This document shows positions 6,318 to 13,340 of a stretch of DNA of 32,823 bases, in pieces. Under the pieces are notes generated by a model. It was not told the DNA's origin. It worked only from the letters and a program-made list of their open reading frames with translations, and ran no database searches. The position numbers and the translations under genes are program-made. Location: the IMG/VR virus record IMGVR_UViG_3300017717_000031, positions 1-32,823 of that record. One strand, given 5' to 3'. This DNA is from a virus. How positions within the stretch are numbered: position 1 is the first letter of the stretch; each line of letters opens with the position of its first letter.

Positions 6318-6797
6318 ATGGGTAATACAACTTTTTCAGGTCCAGTTCGTTCGGAAAATGGATTTAAAAATATAATTAAAAACAGTATTGGTACAGTAAC
6401 AAATGATATGACTTTGTCTGTTTACTCTACTTCAATTACTATCGCAGCAACAGGAACTTCTCACAAAGAGGCTTCAATTGGTATTCCGTCAAACTTTATT
6501 CCAATGGGCGTAGCTGTTACTGTTACAAGTGCTGCTGCTAACGCAGTGAACTTAGTTGATATTGGTACAGATGCTGATACAGATGGTTTTGTTGATGGCA
6601 TTACTGCGGCAATCAATAGCACAGGTTTCAAAGGCTTCTTTCCATGTAACGGCGTTCTTGGAATGTCAGGTGGTACAACAACTGCTGCTACAGAAACAGC
6701 AGACGAAGTTGAAGTTGTTATTTCTGGCACTGCTGGTGCTGGAGGTGTAATTGCATTAAAGTTTTTTGGTTTATCATCTGATTCACCAACTACATAA
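6318..6797 (+). CDS. Beta-rich virion protein, unknown
   Basis: 159 aa. It begins 'MGNTTFSGPVRSENGFK', a start I associate with structural proteins next to capsid genes in marine phages. The rest is Ala/Thr/Val/Gly-rich and low in charge ('SIGIPSNFIPMGVAVTVTSA', 'EVEVVISGTAGAGGVIALKF'), with the strand pattern of a beta-sandwich. It could be a head decoration or fibre-base protein. First gene after the terminator. Confidence 0.55.
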   Translation: MGNTTFSGPVRSENGFKNIIKNSIGTVTNDMTLSVYSTSITIAATGTSHKEASIGIPSNFIPMGVAVTVTSAAANAVNLVDIGTDADTDGFVDGITAAINSTGFKGFFPCNGVLGMSGGTTTAATETADEVEVVISGTAGAGGVIALKFFGLSSDSPTT

Positions 6798-6809
6798 TAG
6801 GAGATTAAT

Positions 6810-7118
6810 ATGAACTCTGATGTAGGTGCAAAAACATTAACAACAACAGGAACAGTGCAATCTGGCAGAACAAGATTATTGTCAATTTACTATGTTGGTC
6901 ATGCTTCGGCAGGTACTCTTACATTCAAAGATGGAGGAGGAAGTGGTACACAAAAATTAGTTATTACAACACCAGCTAGTAGTGCAGCAGATCAATATCA
7001 AATTGATATACCTCTTGATGGTATTGTTTTTAAAACAGATATGCATTTAACAATTGCTAATGTTACTTCAGTGACTGTGTTTGTAACACCAGTTACAGCT
7101 GATACTGACAATGGATAA
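6810..7118 (+). CDS. Small beta-rich virion protein, unknown
   Basis: 102 aa, Thr/Ser/Val-rich, almost no helix, with alternating strands ('RTRLLSIYYVGHASAGTLTF', 'DIPLDGIVFKTDMHLTIANV'). The composition and size resemble small virion proteins such as the one at 21427-21765, with which it shares overall style. It has a clear AGGAG site and overlaps the next gene by 8 bases. Confidence 0.5.
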   Translation: MNSDVGAKTLTTTGTVQSGRTRLLSIYYVGHASAGTLTFKDGGGSGTQKLVITTPASSAADQYQIDIPLDGIVFKTDMHLTIANVTSVTVFVTPVTADTDNG

Positions 7119-7431
7119 TAGTTACTATGATGATCTAGACCTTTTTGGTTTAGCGAAAGGTGGAATGCCAGCTCGCAACAAAAAAAACTATAGGTCTACA
7201 AAATCGGGTGCGGGAATGACTAAAGCTGGGGTAAAAGCGTACAGACGTTTAAACCCCGGCTCTAAGTTGAAAACTGCTGTTACTGGTAAAGTTAAAAAAG
7301 GTAGTAAAGCAGCTAAACGAAGAAAGTCATATTGTTCTAGAAGCAAAGGGCAGATGAAAATGCATAATATTAATTGTCAAAAAACGCCAAACAAAAGAAT
7401 TTGTCAGGCGAGAAGGAGATGGAAATGTTAA
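7111..7431 (+). CDS. Conserved small basic Cys-containing protein (DUF6321-like)
   Basis: 106 aa, strongly basic. The core 'KSGAGMTKAGVKAYRRLNPG SKLKTAVTGKVKKGSKAAKRR' is followed by 'SYCSRSKGQMKMHNINC' and 'KRICQARRRWKC'. Four Cys residues in the C-terminal half could bind metal or form crosslinks. I recall this pattern as a domain of unknown function (DUF6321) seen in many marine phages and some giant viruses; the label is from memory. Such small basic proteins may travel in the virion bound to DNA. It overlaps its upstream neighbour by 8 bases. Confidence 0.65.
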   Translation: MDNSYYDDLDLFGLAKGGMPARNKKNYRSTKSGAGMTKAGVKAYRRLNPGSKLKTAVTGKVKKGSKAAKRRKSYCSRSKGQMKMHNINCQKTPNKRICQARRRWKC

Positions 7432-7538
7432 ATAAAGTAAAAGAAAAAATAGAATTAATTAAAAACTTGTATATTGATAACAAAGATTATATAGTATTTG
7501 TATTATGCGTACTTTTGAGCCTTTGTTGGATTTTTTAA
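7425..7538 (+). CDS. Small membrane peptide (37 aa)
   Basis: ATG at 7425 sits 6 bases after AAGGAG (7413-7418) and overlaps the previous gene by 7 bases. An amphipathic charged N-terminal half (MLNKVKEKIELIKNLYIDNK) leads into one membrane helix (IVFVLCVLLSLCWIF) that runs to the C-terminus, a tail-anchored layout. It lies two genes before the M15 endopeptidase and might be a holin or lysis accessory protein. Confidence 0.5.
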   Translation: MLNKVKEKIELIKNLYIDNKDYIVFVLCVLLSLCWIF

Positions 7539-7696
7539 TAACTTCTATATTATTTTCAGGATATATATTATTTTTAGCAATATGGGGATTATGGGCTGTT
7601 GTTTCACTACCTATAAATAAATGTTATGCAACTTACAGAAAATTTTTCATTAGCAGAACTGACCAAGTCTCAAATGGCAACACGCCTAGGCTTTAA
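7505..7696 (+). CDS. Possible overlapping membrane protein before the endolysin
   Basis: 63 aa in a second frame. Residues ~7-40 are hydrophobic and could form one or two membrane helices (LITSILFSGYILFLAIWGLW), followed by a basic tail. It overlaps the 37-aa membrane peptide by 34 bases and the M15 gene by 71 bases. No Shine-Dalgarno is visible. Without it, the DNA at 7539-7625 would be empty, which is rare in this window. A holin or spanin-type role would fit the place; a chance hydrophobic frame cannot be excluded. Confidence 0.35.
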   Translation: MRTFEPLLDFLITSILFSGYILFLAIWGLWAVVSLPINKCYATYRKFFISRTDQVSNGNTPRL

Positions 7697-8084
7697 TAAT
7701 AAACCAAGTCAGCAAGAGATATTATCTTTAAAAAAATTATGTGAAAACGTTTTACAACCTATTCGTAATCGTTTTGAAAAACCAGTAATTATATCTTCAG
7801 GTTTTAGATCAGCTCAACTCAATAAAGCTATTGGCTCATCGAGTAAATCGCAACATTGTAAAGGTGAGGCTGCTGATATTGAAATATATGGAGTTGATAA
7901 CAAACAACTAGCTCAATGGATAAATAACAACACCAAATATGATCAGTTAATTTTAGAGTTTTATAAAGAGTCTGATCCACAAAGTGGATGGGTGCATGTA
8001 TCGTATACTGATAAATGTAGAAAACAATTTTTAAAAGCTTACAGAGATACTGACGGAAAGACGAGGTATATACCATGGCAATAG
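7626..8084 (+). CDS. M15-family peptidoglycan endopeptidase (endolysin)
   Basis: 152 aa, the size of a single peptidase M15A domain. It starts 'LTENFSLAELTKSQMATRLG', the usual beginning of phage M15A proteins. Zinc ligands are visible: His77 and Asp84 in 'SQHCKGEAAD' (S-x-H-x-x-G-x-A-x-D type) and His124 in 'GWVHVSY'. 'SSGFRSAQLN' near residue 58 is the conserved strand before them. It would cleave peptide cross-links of peptidoglycan at lysis; a virion-associated role is possible. No signal peptide, so export would need a holin. No obvious Shine-Dalgarno; translation may be coupled to the overlapping ORF upstream. Confidence 0.85.
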   Translation: MQLTENFSLAELTKSQMATRLGFNNKPSQQEILSLKKLCENVLQPIRNRFEKPVIISSGFRSAQLNKAIGSSSKSQHCKGEAADIEIYGVDNKQLAQWINNNTKYDQLILEFYKESDPQSGWVHVSYTDKCRKQFLKAYRDTDGKTRYIPWQ

Positions 8085-8176
8085 GAAGATCACAAATGAA
8101 AAAACAAATAACAGATGGTTCACAAAAACGTAAGTTTGCGAAGACTAGAAATAAGAAAAGAAAGGTGTTAGTATAA
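8075..8176 (+). CDS. Small conserved basic peptide (33 aa)
   Basis: ATG at 8075, stop at 8174-8176, overlapping the endopeptidase gene by 10 bases, with GAGG 8 bases upstream. The peptide (MAIGRSQMKKQITDGSQKRK, then FAKTRNKKRKVLV) is strongly basic. The 'M-A-x-G-R-S-Q-M-x-K-Q' start recurs in marine podoviruses next to the basic proteins found here. Function unknown; DNA binding is plausible. Confidence 0.55.
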   Translation: MAIGRSQMKKQITDGSQKRKFAKTRNKKRKVLV

Positions 8177-8179
8177 GTT

Positions 8180-8782
8180 ATGACAAAATTATGTGCTAGA
8201 GGCAAAGCTGCCGCAAAAAGAAAATTCAAGGTATACCCAAGTGCTTATGCAAATGCATATGCATCGAAAATCTGTGCAGGTAAAGTAAAAGATCCGAGCG
8301 GTGTAAAACGTAAAGATTTTAAAGGACCTAAACCAGTTAAAAAAGGGGCAATGATAAAAGCAAGTGAGGGTAAACAAATTAAAGATGATTACTCTTTTCT
8401 AGATGATTTAAAAGACCCAAATAGAAGACGTGAGGCAATGGCTGGTTATCGTGGTAGAAAAATTAGAAAACAGGAACAAAAAAGAGGGCCAGTGACTTAC
8501 AAAAAAGGGAAAGATACTGAAGAAATTTTATCATATCCAAATCCTTTTATAGACGTTTTACAAATGGAAAATGTTTATGGTAAAGACAAAGGAAAAAAAC
8601 GTCTTAAATTTGGTAAAACTGATGCAGAAAAAGCATCAGAAAGTAGATTTAAAAAGGCAGAGGGTGGCTTTAACAAAGTAGGTAATCACGAGGTTATGGG
8701 TTCACCAATCTCAGTAGATGTTGATGATGATAATTTAATGAACTCTTCAGCTCAGGCATACTACAAAGATTTATTAAAATAA
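8180..8782 (+). CDS. Basic protein with a 'CARGKAAAKRKF' N-terminal domain
   Basis: 200 aa. The first ~35 residues, 'LCARGKAAAKRKFKVYPSAY ANAYASKICAGK', form a conserved small module found in many phage and some large-virus proteins, with a Cys at each end. The middle is lysine-rich and disordered; the C-terminal 40 residues include 'GGFNKVGNHEVMGSPISVDV' and an acidic patch. This looks like a fusion of the small basic module to a virion-type tail. It starts 3 bases after the previous stop and ends at the start of the next gene (TAATGG overlap). Confidence 0.6.
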   Translation: MTKLCARGKAAAKRKFKVYPSAYANAYASKICAGKVKDPSGVKRKDFKGPKPVKKGAMIKASEGKQIKDDYSFLDDLKDPNRRREAMAGYRGRKIRKQEQKRGPVTYKKGKDTEEILSYPNPFIDVLQMENVYGKDKGKKRLKFGKTDAEKASESRFKKAEGGFNKVGNHEVMGSPISVDVDDDNLMNSSAQAYYKDLLK

Positions 8783-9075
8783 TGGCCAAGAGTGGTTTAA
8801 AAAAATGGTTTTCCGAAAAATGGGTTGACATCGGTTCTAAAAAGAAAGGTGGAGGTCATAAAGAATGTGGTCGTAAAAGTGCAAGTGGTTCCAAACGAAA
8901 ATACCCTAAATGTGTACCAGCTTCAAAAGCCTCAAGAATGACTGAATCTGAAAAGAAAAGTGCAGTTGCAAGAAAAAGATCAAAGGCGCAAGGAGTTGGT
9001 GGTAAACCTACTAATGTTAAAACATTTGCAAGCAAGGGGATGTTGATACAAACCTATTATAACGATATACTGTGA
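8782..9075 (+). CDS. Small basic protein (DUF5872-like)
   Basis: 97 aa, basic. The pattern 'LKKWFSEKWVDIGSKKKGGG', then 'ECGRKSASGSKRKYPKCVPA SKASRMT' and 'GGKPTNVKTF' matches a domain of unknown function I know as DUF5872, which is widespread in marine phages and in nucleocytoplasmic large DNA viruses. Two Cys residues flank the basic loop. It belongs to the run of small basic proteins at 7111-9895, which may be co-packaged with DNA. Confidence 0.65.
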   Translation: MAKSGLKKWFSEKWVDIGSKKKGGGHKECGRKSASGSKRKYPKCVPASKASRMTESEKKSAVARKRSKAQGVGGKPTNVKTFASKGMLIQTYYNDIL

Positions 9076-9077
9076 CT

Positions 9078-9551
9078 ATGAAAAAAGAACTTAAAAATTC
9101 AAAAAAAGCTGATCTAAACAAAGACGGGCAACTATCTGGTTATGAAAAAAAAAGAGGTATGGCTATTGAAGAGGCTATGGGAGCAAACCTTGGTAAATTT
9201 ATTAAAGAAAAAAAGGCAGAAAAAAATTTTAAAAAAGAACTTAAAAAAGGTAAGGTAGATATTAAAGGGGACAAAGGTGGTAAAAAATTAAGCACTTATG
9301 TTATGGAAAAAAGAAACGAACCAAAAATACCTGAATTTTTACAAAGACAAAAAAACGCACCTGTAACAGGATTATCCAAAAATAAGAACCTTGCAAAAGT
9401 TTTAGGTAAAACTATGGGTGTCATTGGAATTCTTACACCAAGTGAGTTAGGCTCAGCAGAATTAAAAGACATGGAGAAAAAAAAATACGGAGGCCCTGTG
9501 GGCGTGAAAATGGCAAAGGGTGGCTTTAAAAAGAAAACACCAATTTATTAG
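9078..9551 (+). CDS. Lysine-rich protein with an EF-hand-like loop
   Basis: 157 aa from ATG 9078 (a GTG at 9072 would add two residues and overlap the previous stop). Near the N-terminus 'ADLNKDGQLSGYE' has the spacing of a calcium-binding EF-hand loop (D-x-N-x-D-G-x-L-x-x-x-E). The middle is very lysine-rich. The C-terminal part contains a hydrophobic stretch (LGKTMGVIGILTPSE), then 'GSAELKDMEKKKYGG' and a basic, Gly-rich end. The C-terminal block is shared with the next gene, so the two look like paralogues. Function unknown. Confidence 0.55.
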   Translation: MKKELKNSKKADLNKDGQLSGYEKKRGMAIEEAMGANLGKFIKEKKAEKNFKKELKKGKVDIKGDKGGKKLSTYVMEKRNEPKIPEFLQRQKNAPVTGLSKNKNLAKVLGKTMGVIGILTPSELGSAELKDMEKKKYGGPVGVKMAKGGFKKKTPIY

Positions 9552-9563
9552 GATGAATTATGG
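9548..9563 (+). repeat. 16-bp gene-boundary repeat, copy 1
   Basis: TTAGGATGAATTATGG spans the stop codon region, the AGGA ribosome site and the ATG of the following gene. An identical 16-mer lies at 9892-9907. Confidence 0.7.
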
Positions 9564-9895
9564 ATAAAAAAGACAAACTTTTTTTTAAAACAAGAGATAA
9601 ATTAAAACTTGAGGGTGACGCAAGAGACGATCCACACTTAAAAGATGGAGTTGAATATTTAGAAAGACATTCAGGTAAAACATCCAAAGAAATAGACAAA
9701 ATGTCTTATAAAAAATTTAAAAAATTAATAAGAAAAGTGTTAGACCCTAAAGCAGGTTTGAAAAAAAGTGTTATAGGCGCAGCCCTTGCACCAACAGTAG
9801 CAGGATCTGCTGAATTAATAGACATTAAGAAAAAAAAATTTGGTGGGTTAGCAATTAAAGGTGTTAAAGATCCAAATAAAATACACAGAAGTTAG
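9560..9895 (+). CDS. Lysine-rich protein, paralogous C-terminus with upstream neighbour
   Basis: 111 aa. The N-terminal two thirds are charged and helical ('TRDKLKLEGDARDDPHLKDG'). From residue ~75 there is a short hydrophobic segment (VIGAALAPTVA) and 'GSAELIDIKKKKFGGLAIKG', which parallels 'GSAELKDMEKKKYGG' in the gene before it. Gene ends and spacers are also repeated (identical 16-mer at both boundaries), which suggests tandem duplication of the 3' part or modular exchange. Confidence 0.55.
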   Translation: MDKKDKLFFKTRDKLKLEGDARDDPHLKDGVEYLERHSGKTSKEIDKMSYKKFKKLIRKVLDPKAGLKKSVIGAALAPTVAGSAELIDIKKKKFGGLAIKGVKDPNKIHRS

Positions 9896-9907
9896 GATGA
9901 ATTATGG
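9892..9907 (+). repeat. 16-bp gene-boundary repeat, copy 2
   Basis: Identical to 9548-9563 (TTAGGATGAATTATGG). It contains the stop, ribosome site and ATG of the adaptor gene that follows. Confidence 0.7.
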
Positions 9908-10593
9908 CCACATCAGAAACAACTTCATTTGATCTCAATATTGATGATATCATTCAAGAAGCATACGAACGTTGTGCTGCAAGAACCAACAGTGGGTATG
10001 ATTTAAAATCGGCAAGACGAAGTTTAAATATTCTTTTTTCAGAGTGGGGAAACCGCGGGGTGCACCTTTGGAAGGTAGCAAACCAAGAACAGCTACTGAC
10101 AGCAGGGACAGCGACCTACACAGCACCGACAAATGCGAACGACATACTGGAAGCGTACGTAAGTACAACTACGGGTCAATCCACCACTACCAACGATGTT
10201 TCGCTGACAAAGATCAGTAGGAGTGAATATGCCGCTTTACCAAATAAAGGGTCAAAGGGACAACCTAGTCAATACTACGTTGATCGTTTAACAACACCTA
10301 CGATTACATTATATCAAACACCTGATGCTGTAACTTATACATATTTAAAGTATTATTATTTAAAAAGAATTGAAGATTCTGGAGCATATACAAATACAGC
10401 AGATGTTGTGTTTAGGTTTATACCTTGTATGGTAGCGGGTTTGGCGTATTACTTGTCTATGAAGTATAATCCACAAGTAGTGCAACAGAATAAACTGATA
10501 TACGAAGATGAGCTTTCACGAGCGCTAAATGAAGACGGTCAAAGAACATCTGTATATATAACGCCACAAACATATTATCCACAGGGGTTTTAG
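9904..10593 (+). CDS. Neck/adaptor protein (P22 gp4-like, head-to-tail connector)
   Basis: 229 aa. 'IDDIIQEAYERCAARTNSGY' is followed by 'SLNILFSEWGNRGVHLWKV', 'TYTAPTNANDILEAYV', 'LTKISRSEYAALPNKGSKGQ PSQYYVDR' and 'YLKYYYLKRIEDSGAYT'. This series is characteristic of the P22 tail accessory factor gp4 / packaged-DNA-stabilisation family in marine podoviruses. The protein binds the portal ring and closes the head after packaging. The assignment rests on motif order seen by eye. A second, more distant adaptor-type protein is encoded at 12227-12877. Confidence 0.65.
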   Translation: MATSETTSFDLNIDDIIQEAYERCAARTNSGYDLKSARRSLNILFSEWGNRGVHLWKVANQEQLLTAGTATYTAPTNANDILEAYVSTTTGQSTTTNDVSLTKISRSEYAALPNKGSKGQPSQYYVDRLTTPTITLYQTPDAVTYTYLKYYYLKRIEDSGAYTNTADVVFRFIPCMVAGLAYYLSMKYNPQVVQQNKLIYEDELSRALNEDGQRTSVYITPQTYYPQGF

Positions 10594-11535
10594 ATGAAAA
10601 ATTTTAGAATGAGAAAAATGAAAAATGGAGGTTATTTAACTGGGTTAGAAAAATACCCAAGTCTTCAAACAACTATTCAAAATTACAGAGACAGACTGAA
10701 AGATGATCAAGATTTACTTCAGAAATTCGATAAAACTGCTCAATCTCAAATGCAAGCTACAGCAAACATGCCTACTGCTGAAAGATCAGCGTACATTGCA
10801 GATATTCAAAAACAGTATGCAAAACCATCAGATGAACAATTTGCTACAATTAAAGAAGACTTACAAAGTGACAAAAGAATTGGATTAACCTATAGATATC
10901 CTGTAGATACAGAATCTTATGGCCCTACTCAAGGATATTACAGAAATTTATCAAAAGAACTTAGTGAAAAACAAAAAGATATTGATGCTCTGAAGGTAAC
11001 TGAAACTTCTACTAAAAAAGTACCTGTTTACAGTTATTATGAGGGACGTAGTGGTCCCCCAGGACTGGCAGGAAGTCAACCTGGTGTGGCTCGAACCACA
11101 ACAGAAATACCAAAAGGTGCTACTTATAGACCAGCTTCACAGTCAGGGTTTATGTCAAATCCTGCTGGTTATGTTGGTTCAGATGGTACAAGTTACAGAC
11201 AGCAAGGAACTAAAAATGTTACTGTATCAAATACTCGTACTGCAAAAGCAGGAGATCCTGAATATGATAAAGCGCAAAGGGAGTTAGCAAGACTTCAGAA
11301 AAGACACGATTACAGAAATGTCTATTCATCTAACCAAGGTAATCAGTTAACAGGTCAAAACATTTATTCAAGTTTAGGAATAACTTCTCCCTCACCTCAA
11401 CAAACAAGTGGGCCACTTAATCGTCCACAAACAGCCTTTGCTTCATTTATAAAACCTAAAACTTTAAATAAAGGTGGTGAAATAAAAGGTAGAGGAAAAG
11501 CGATAAGAGGTTTTAAATTTGGAGGAATTAAATAG
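10594..11535 (+). CDS. Virion-type protein with GG-RG-FGG C-terminal motif, unknown
   Basis: 313 aa. The N-terminus is basic (FRMRKMKNGGYLTG), residues ~20-125 are helical and Gln-rich, and the middle is disordered and rich in Gly, Ser, Pro and Thr. The C-terminus 'KGGEIKGRGKAIRGFKFGGIK' belongs to a short Lys/Arg-Gly motif (K-G-G-x-x-x-x-R-G-x-A-x-R-G) that I have seen at the ends of many marine podovirus proteins. Neighbours are neck proteins, so it is probably in the virion. It abuts the previous gene without spacing. Confidence 0.5.
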   Translation: MKNFRMRKMKNGGYLTGLEKYPSLQTTIQNYRDRLKDDQDLLQKFDKTAQSQMQATANMPTAERSAYIADIQKQYAKPSDEQFATIKEDLQSDKRIGLTYRYPVDTESYGPTQGYYRNLSKELSEKQKDIDALKVTETSTKKVPVYSYYEGRSGPPGLAGSQPGVARTTTEIPKGATYRPASQSGFMSNPAGYVGSDGTSYRQQGTKNVTVSNTRTAKAGDPEYDKAQRELARLQKRHDYRNVYSSNQGNQLTGQNIYSSLGITSPSPQQTSGPLNRPQTAFASFIKPKTLNKGGEIKGRGKAIRGFKFGGIK

Positions 11536-12224
11536 TGGGTTATGCAAGAGGCAAATATGCGCAGGCAATTTCAGATCGCTCTGGTATGGCTTTTCCATAT
11601 AATGAAATGGTCAAAGAATGGAATGGTTCTTTTGTTCACAAGTCTGAATTTGAAGCAAAACATCCTCAGATAAGAAGAAAACATATTAAGGCAGATGCAA
11701 TAGCTTTAGCAAACGCTAGACCAAGAACGCCAGATAATACTGGTGACTTTGTTTTATATATTACAAACGGATTACTTACAAATCCTGGTATGAGACCAAC
11801 TGATGGTCAAGGTATTTTAGGCACAGAACTTCAAAGCTACAATGCAACACTGTCACTTGGTAATGTAAGTATTGTAAATACAGAAACTATAACGACACTA
11901 ACCACAACTGTTGCAAATGTAAGTGGCAGTAATTATTATTTTATTGATGGTGTTCAACAGAACACCTTATCCTTTACTAGAGGTCAAACTTATAAATTTG
12001 ATCAATCGGCAGGCACAAATGATAATCACCCATTAAGACTTTCAACCACAAGCAATGGAACACATAGTGGTGGCTCACCATACACGACAGGAGTGACTAC
12101 AAGTGGCGTTGCAGGTACGTCAGGAGCTTATACTCAAATTTCTGTAGCAGGTGATGCTCCAGACACTTTATATTATTATTGTTCTAATCACTCAGGTATG
12201 GGTGGACAAATAAATGTGAGTTAA
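11535..12224 (+). CDS. Virion protein with cupredoxin-like C-terminal domain
   Basis: 229 aa; GTG start directly after the previous stop (TAGTGG). The N-terminal ~60 residues, 'GYARGKYAQAISDRSGMAFP YNEMVKEWNG', are a conserved module of neck-region proteins in marine phages. From about residue 130 a separate beta-rich domain begins ('YYFIDGVQQNTLSFTRGQTY KF'), with 'DNHPLRLS' (His165) and 'YYYCSNHSGMGG' (Cys216, His219, Met222). His plus Cys-x2-His-x2-Met is the complete type-1 copper ligand set, with the same loop spacing as amicyanin. The domain order (strand with His, then C-terminal Cys/His/Met loop) fits the cupredoxin fold. Whether copper is bound is unknown; it may serve as a stability or receptor domain. 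Confidence 0.65.
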   Translation: MGYARGKYAQAISDRSGMAFPYNEMVKEWNGSFVHKSEFEAKHPQIRRKHIKADAIALANARPRTPDNTGDFVLYITNGLLTNPGMRPTDGQGILGTELQSYNATLSLGNVSIVNTETITTLTTTVANVSGSNYYFIDGVQQNTLSFTRGQTYKFDQSAGTNDNHPLRLSTTSNGTHSGGSPYTTGVTTSGVAGTSGAYTQISVAGDAPDTLYYYCSNHSGMGGQINVS

Positions 12225-12226
12225 AT

Positions 12227-12877
12227 ATGTCAATAAGCCATGCAAATTTTTTAACACAAGTACGTAACTACACAGAGGTTGATTCTAATGTTTTAACAGA
12301 TAGTCTTTTAGATGAATTTATAAGACATGTTGAAATTGATATTGCAGGTAAAGTTGATTATGACGATTTAAGAAAGTATTCTACATCTAACACAATTACT
12401 TCACAAAGATATCTAACGATGCCCTCTGATTTAATTTATTTACGTTCAGTGCAAGTAACAAATTCAGGAGTAAGAACATTTTTAGAAAAAAGAGATACAA
12501 GTTTTATATCAGAGTACAATTCATCTGATTCAACAGGAGTTCCTAAATATTATGCTAATTGGGATGATCTTACTATTGTTTTAGCGCCCGTGCCAAATGC
12601 GGAGTATACAGTGCAAATTAATTATATAATAGACCCACCACACTTTGATGGATCTAATAATACTTACCTATCAACTTATCAAGAAGCTATGCTTTTGAAT
12701 GGTGTTTTAACTGAATGTTTTAGATATCTTAAAGGACCAGCAGACCTATACAAAGTGTATTTAGATAAGTATAATGAAGATGTTCAAGCATTTGCCTTAC
12801 AGCAAATGGGACAACGTAGAAGAGGACAGTATGAAGAAGGCGTTCCAAGATTGCCCATACAGTCACCTTCACCTTAA
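12227..12877 (+). CDS. Phage adaptor (gp6/gp11-like neck) protein
   Basis: 216 aa. It starts 'SHANFLTQVRNYTEVDSNVL' followed by 'DEFIRHVEIDIAGKVDYDDL', then 'YLTMPSDLIYLRSVQV', 'YYANWDDLTIVLAPVPNAEY TVQINYII' and a helical C-terminus. The pattern (N-terminal helices, a core with 'LP.D...l..v', 'i.l.P.P.....y.i.Y') is shared by HK97 gp6-like and T7 gp11-like adaptor proteins found in marine phages. It would form a ring at the portal-tail junction. The neighbouring 9904-10593 protein probably occupies another layer of the same neck. Confidence 0.6.
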   Translation: MSISHANFLTQVRNYTEVDSNVLTDSLLDEFIRHVEIDIAGKVDYDDLRKYSTSNTITSQRYLTMPSDLIYLRSVQVTNSGVRTFLEKRDTSFISEYNSSDSTGVPKYYANWDDLTIVLAPVPNAEYTVQINYIIDPPHFDGSNNTYLSTYQEAMLLNGVLTECFRYLKGPADLYKVYLDKYNEDVQAFALQQMGQRRRGQYEEGVPRLPIQSPSP

Positions 12878-12894
12878 TTTTATGGAGTAATAAT

Positions 12895-13332
12895 ATGGCT
12901 ATAACAACAAGTGTACTAACAAACTCATTTAAGAAAGAGTTGCTTGAAGGAACACACAACTTCAAACAATCTGGAGGAAATAGTTTTAAGTTATCTTTAT
13001 ATACAAATTCCGCTACTCTAGGTAAATCCACAACAAGTTTTACAACTGATAACCAAGTATCAAATACTGGTCAATATGCAAGTGGTGGTGGAGCTTTAGT
13101 AAACGGAGGCACTTCAGTTGCTACTAATACTGCAATTGTTGATTTTGCAGATCGTTCTTTTACTGGAGTTACTTTGACGGCAAGAGGAGCTTTGATATAT
13201 AATGATACCGCATCTGGGGATCCTGCTGTAGCTGTTCTGGATTTTGGTTCTGATAAGTCAGCTACCTCTGGAACATTTACAATTCAATTTCCTGCGTTTA
13301 CAACATCTGCTGCCATTATAAGAATTAGTTAA
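12895..13332 (+). CDS. Beta-rich virion/appendage protein, unknown
   Basis: 145 aa, rich in Ser, Thr, Gly and Ala. 'SVLTNSFKKELLEGTHNFKQ' followed by 'FKLSLYTNSATLGKSTTSF' and an 'ALVNGGTSVATNTAIVDFAD' strand pair resemble a conserved phage protein found next to tail fibre genes in many marine and enteric podo- and siphoviruses. It is likely an accessory of the fibre or baseplate region. Strong ribosome site (GGAG) upstream. Confidence 0.55.
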   Translation: MAITTSVLTNSFKKELLEGTHNFKQSGGNSFKLSLYTNSATLGKSTTSFTTDNQVSNTGQYASGGGALVNGGTSVATNTAIVDFADRSFTGVTLTARGALIYNDTASGDPAVAVLDFGSDKSATSGTFTIQFPAFTTSAAIIRIS

Positions 13333-13340
13333 GGTTAGAT

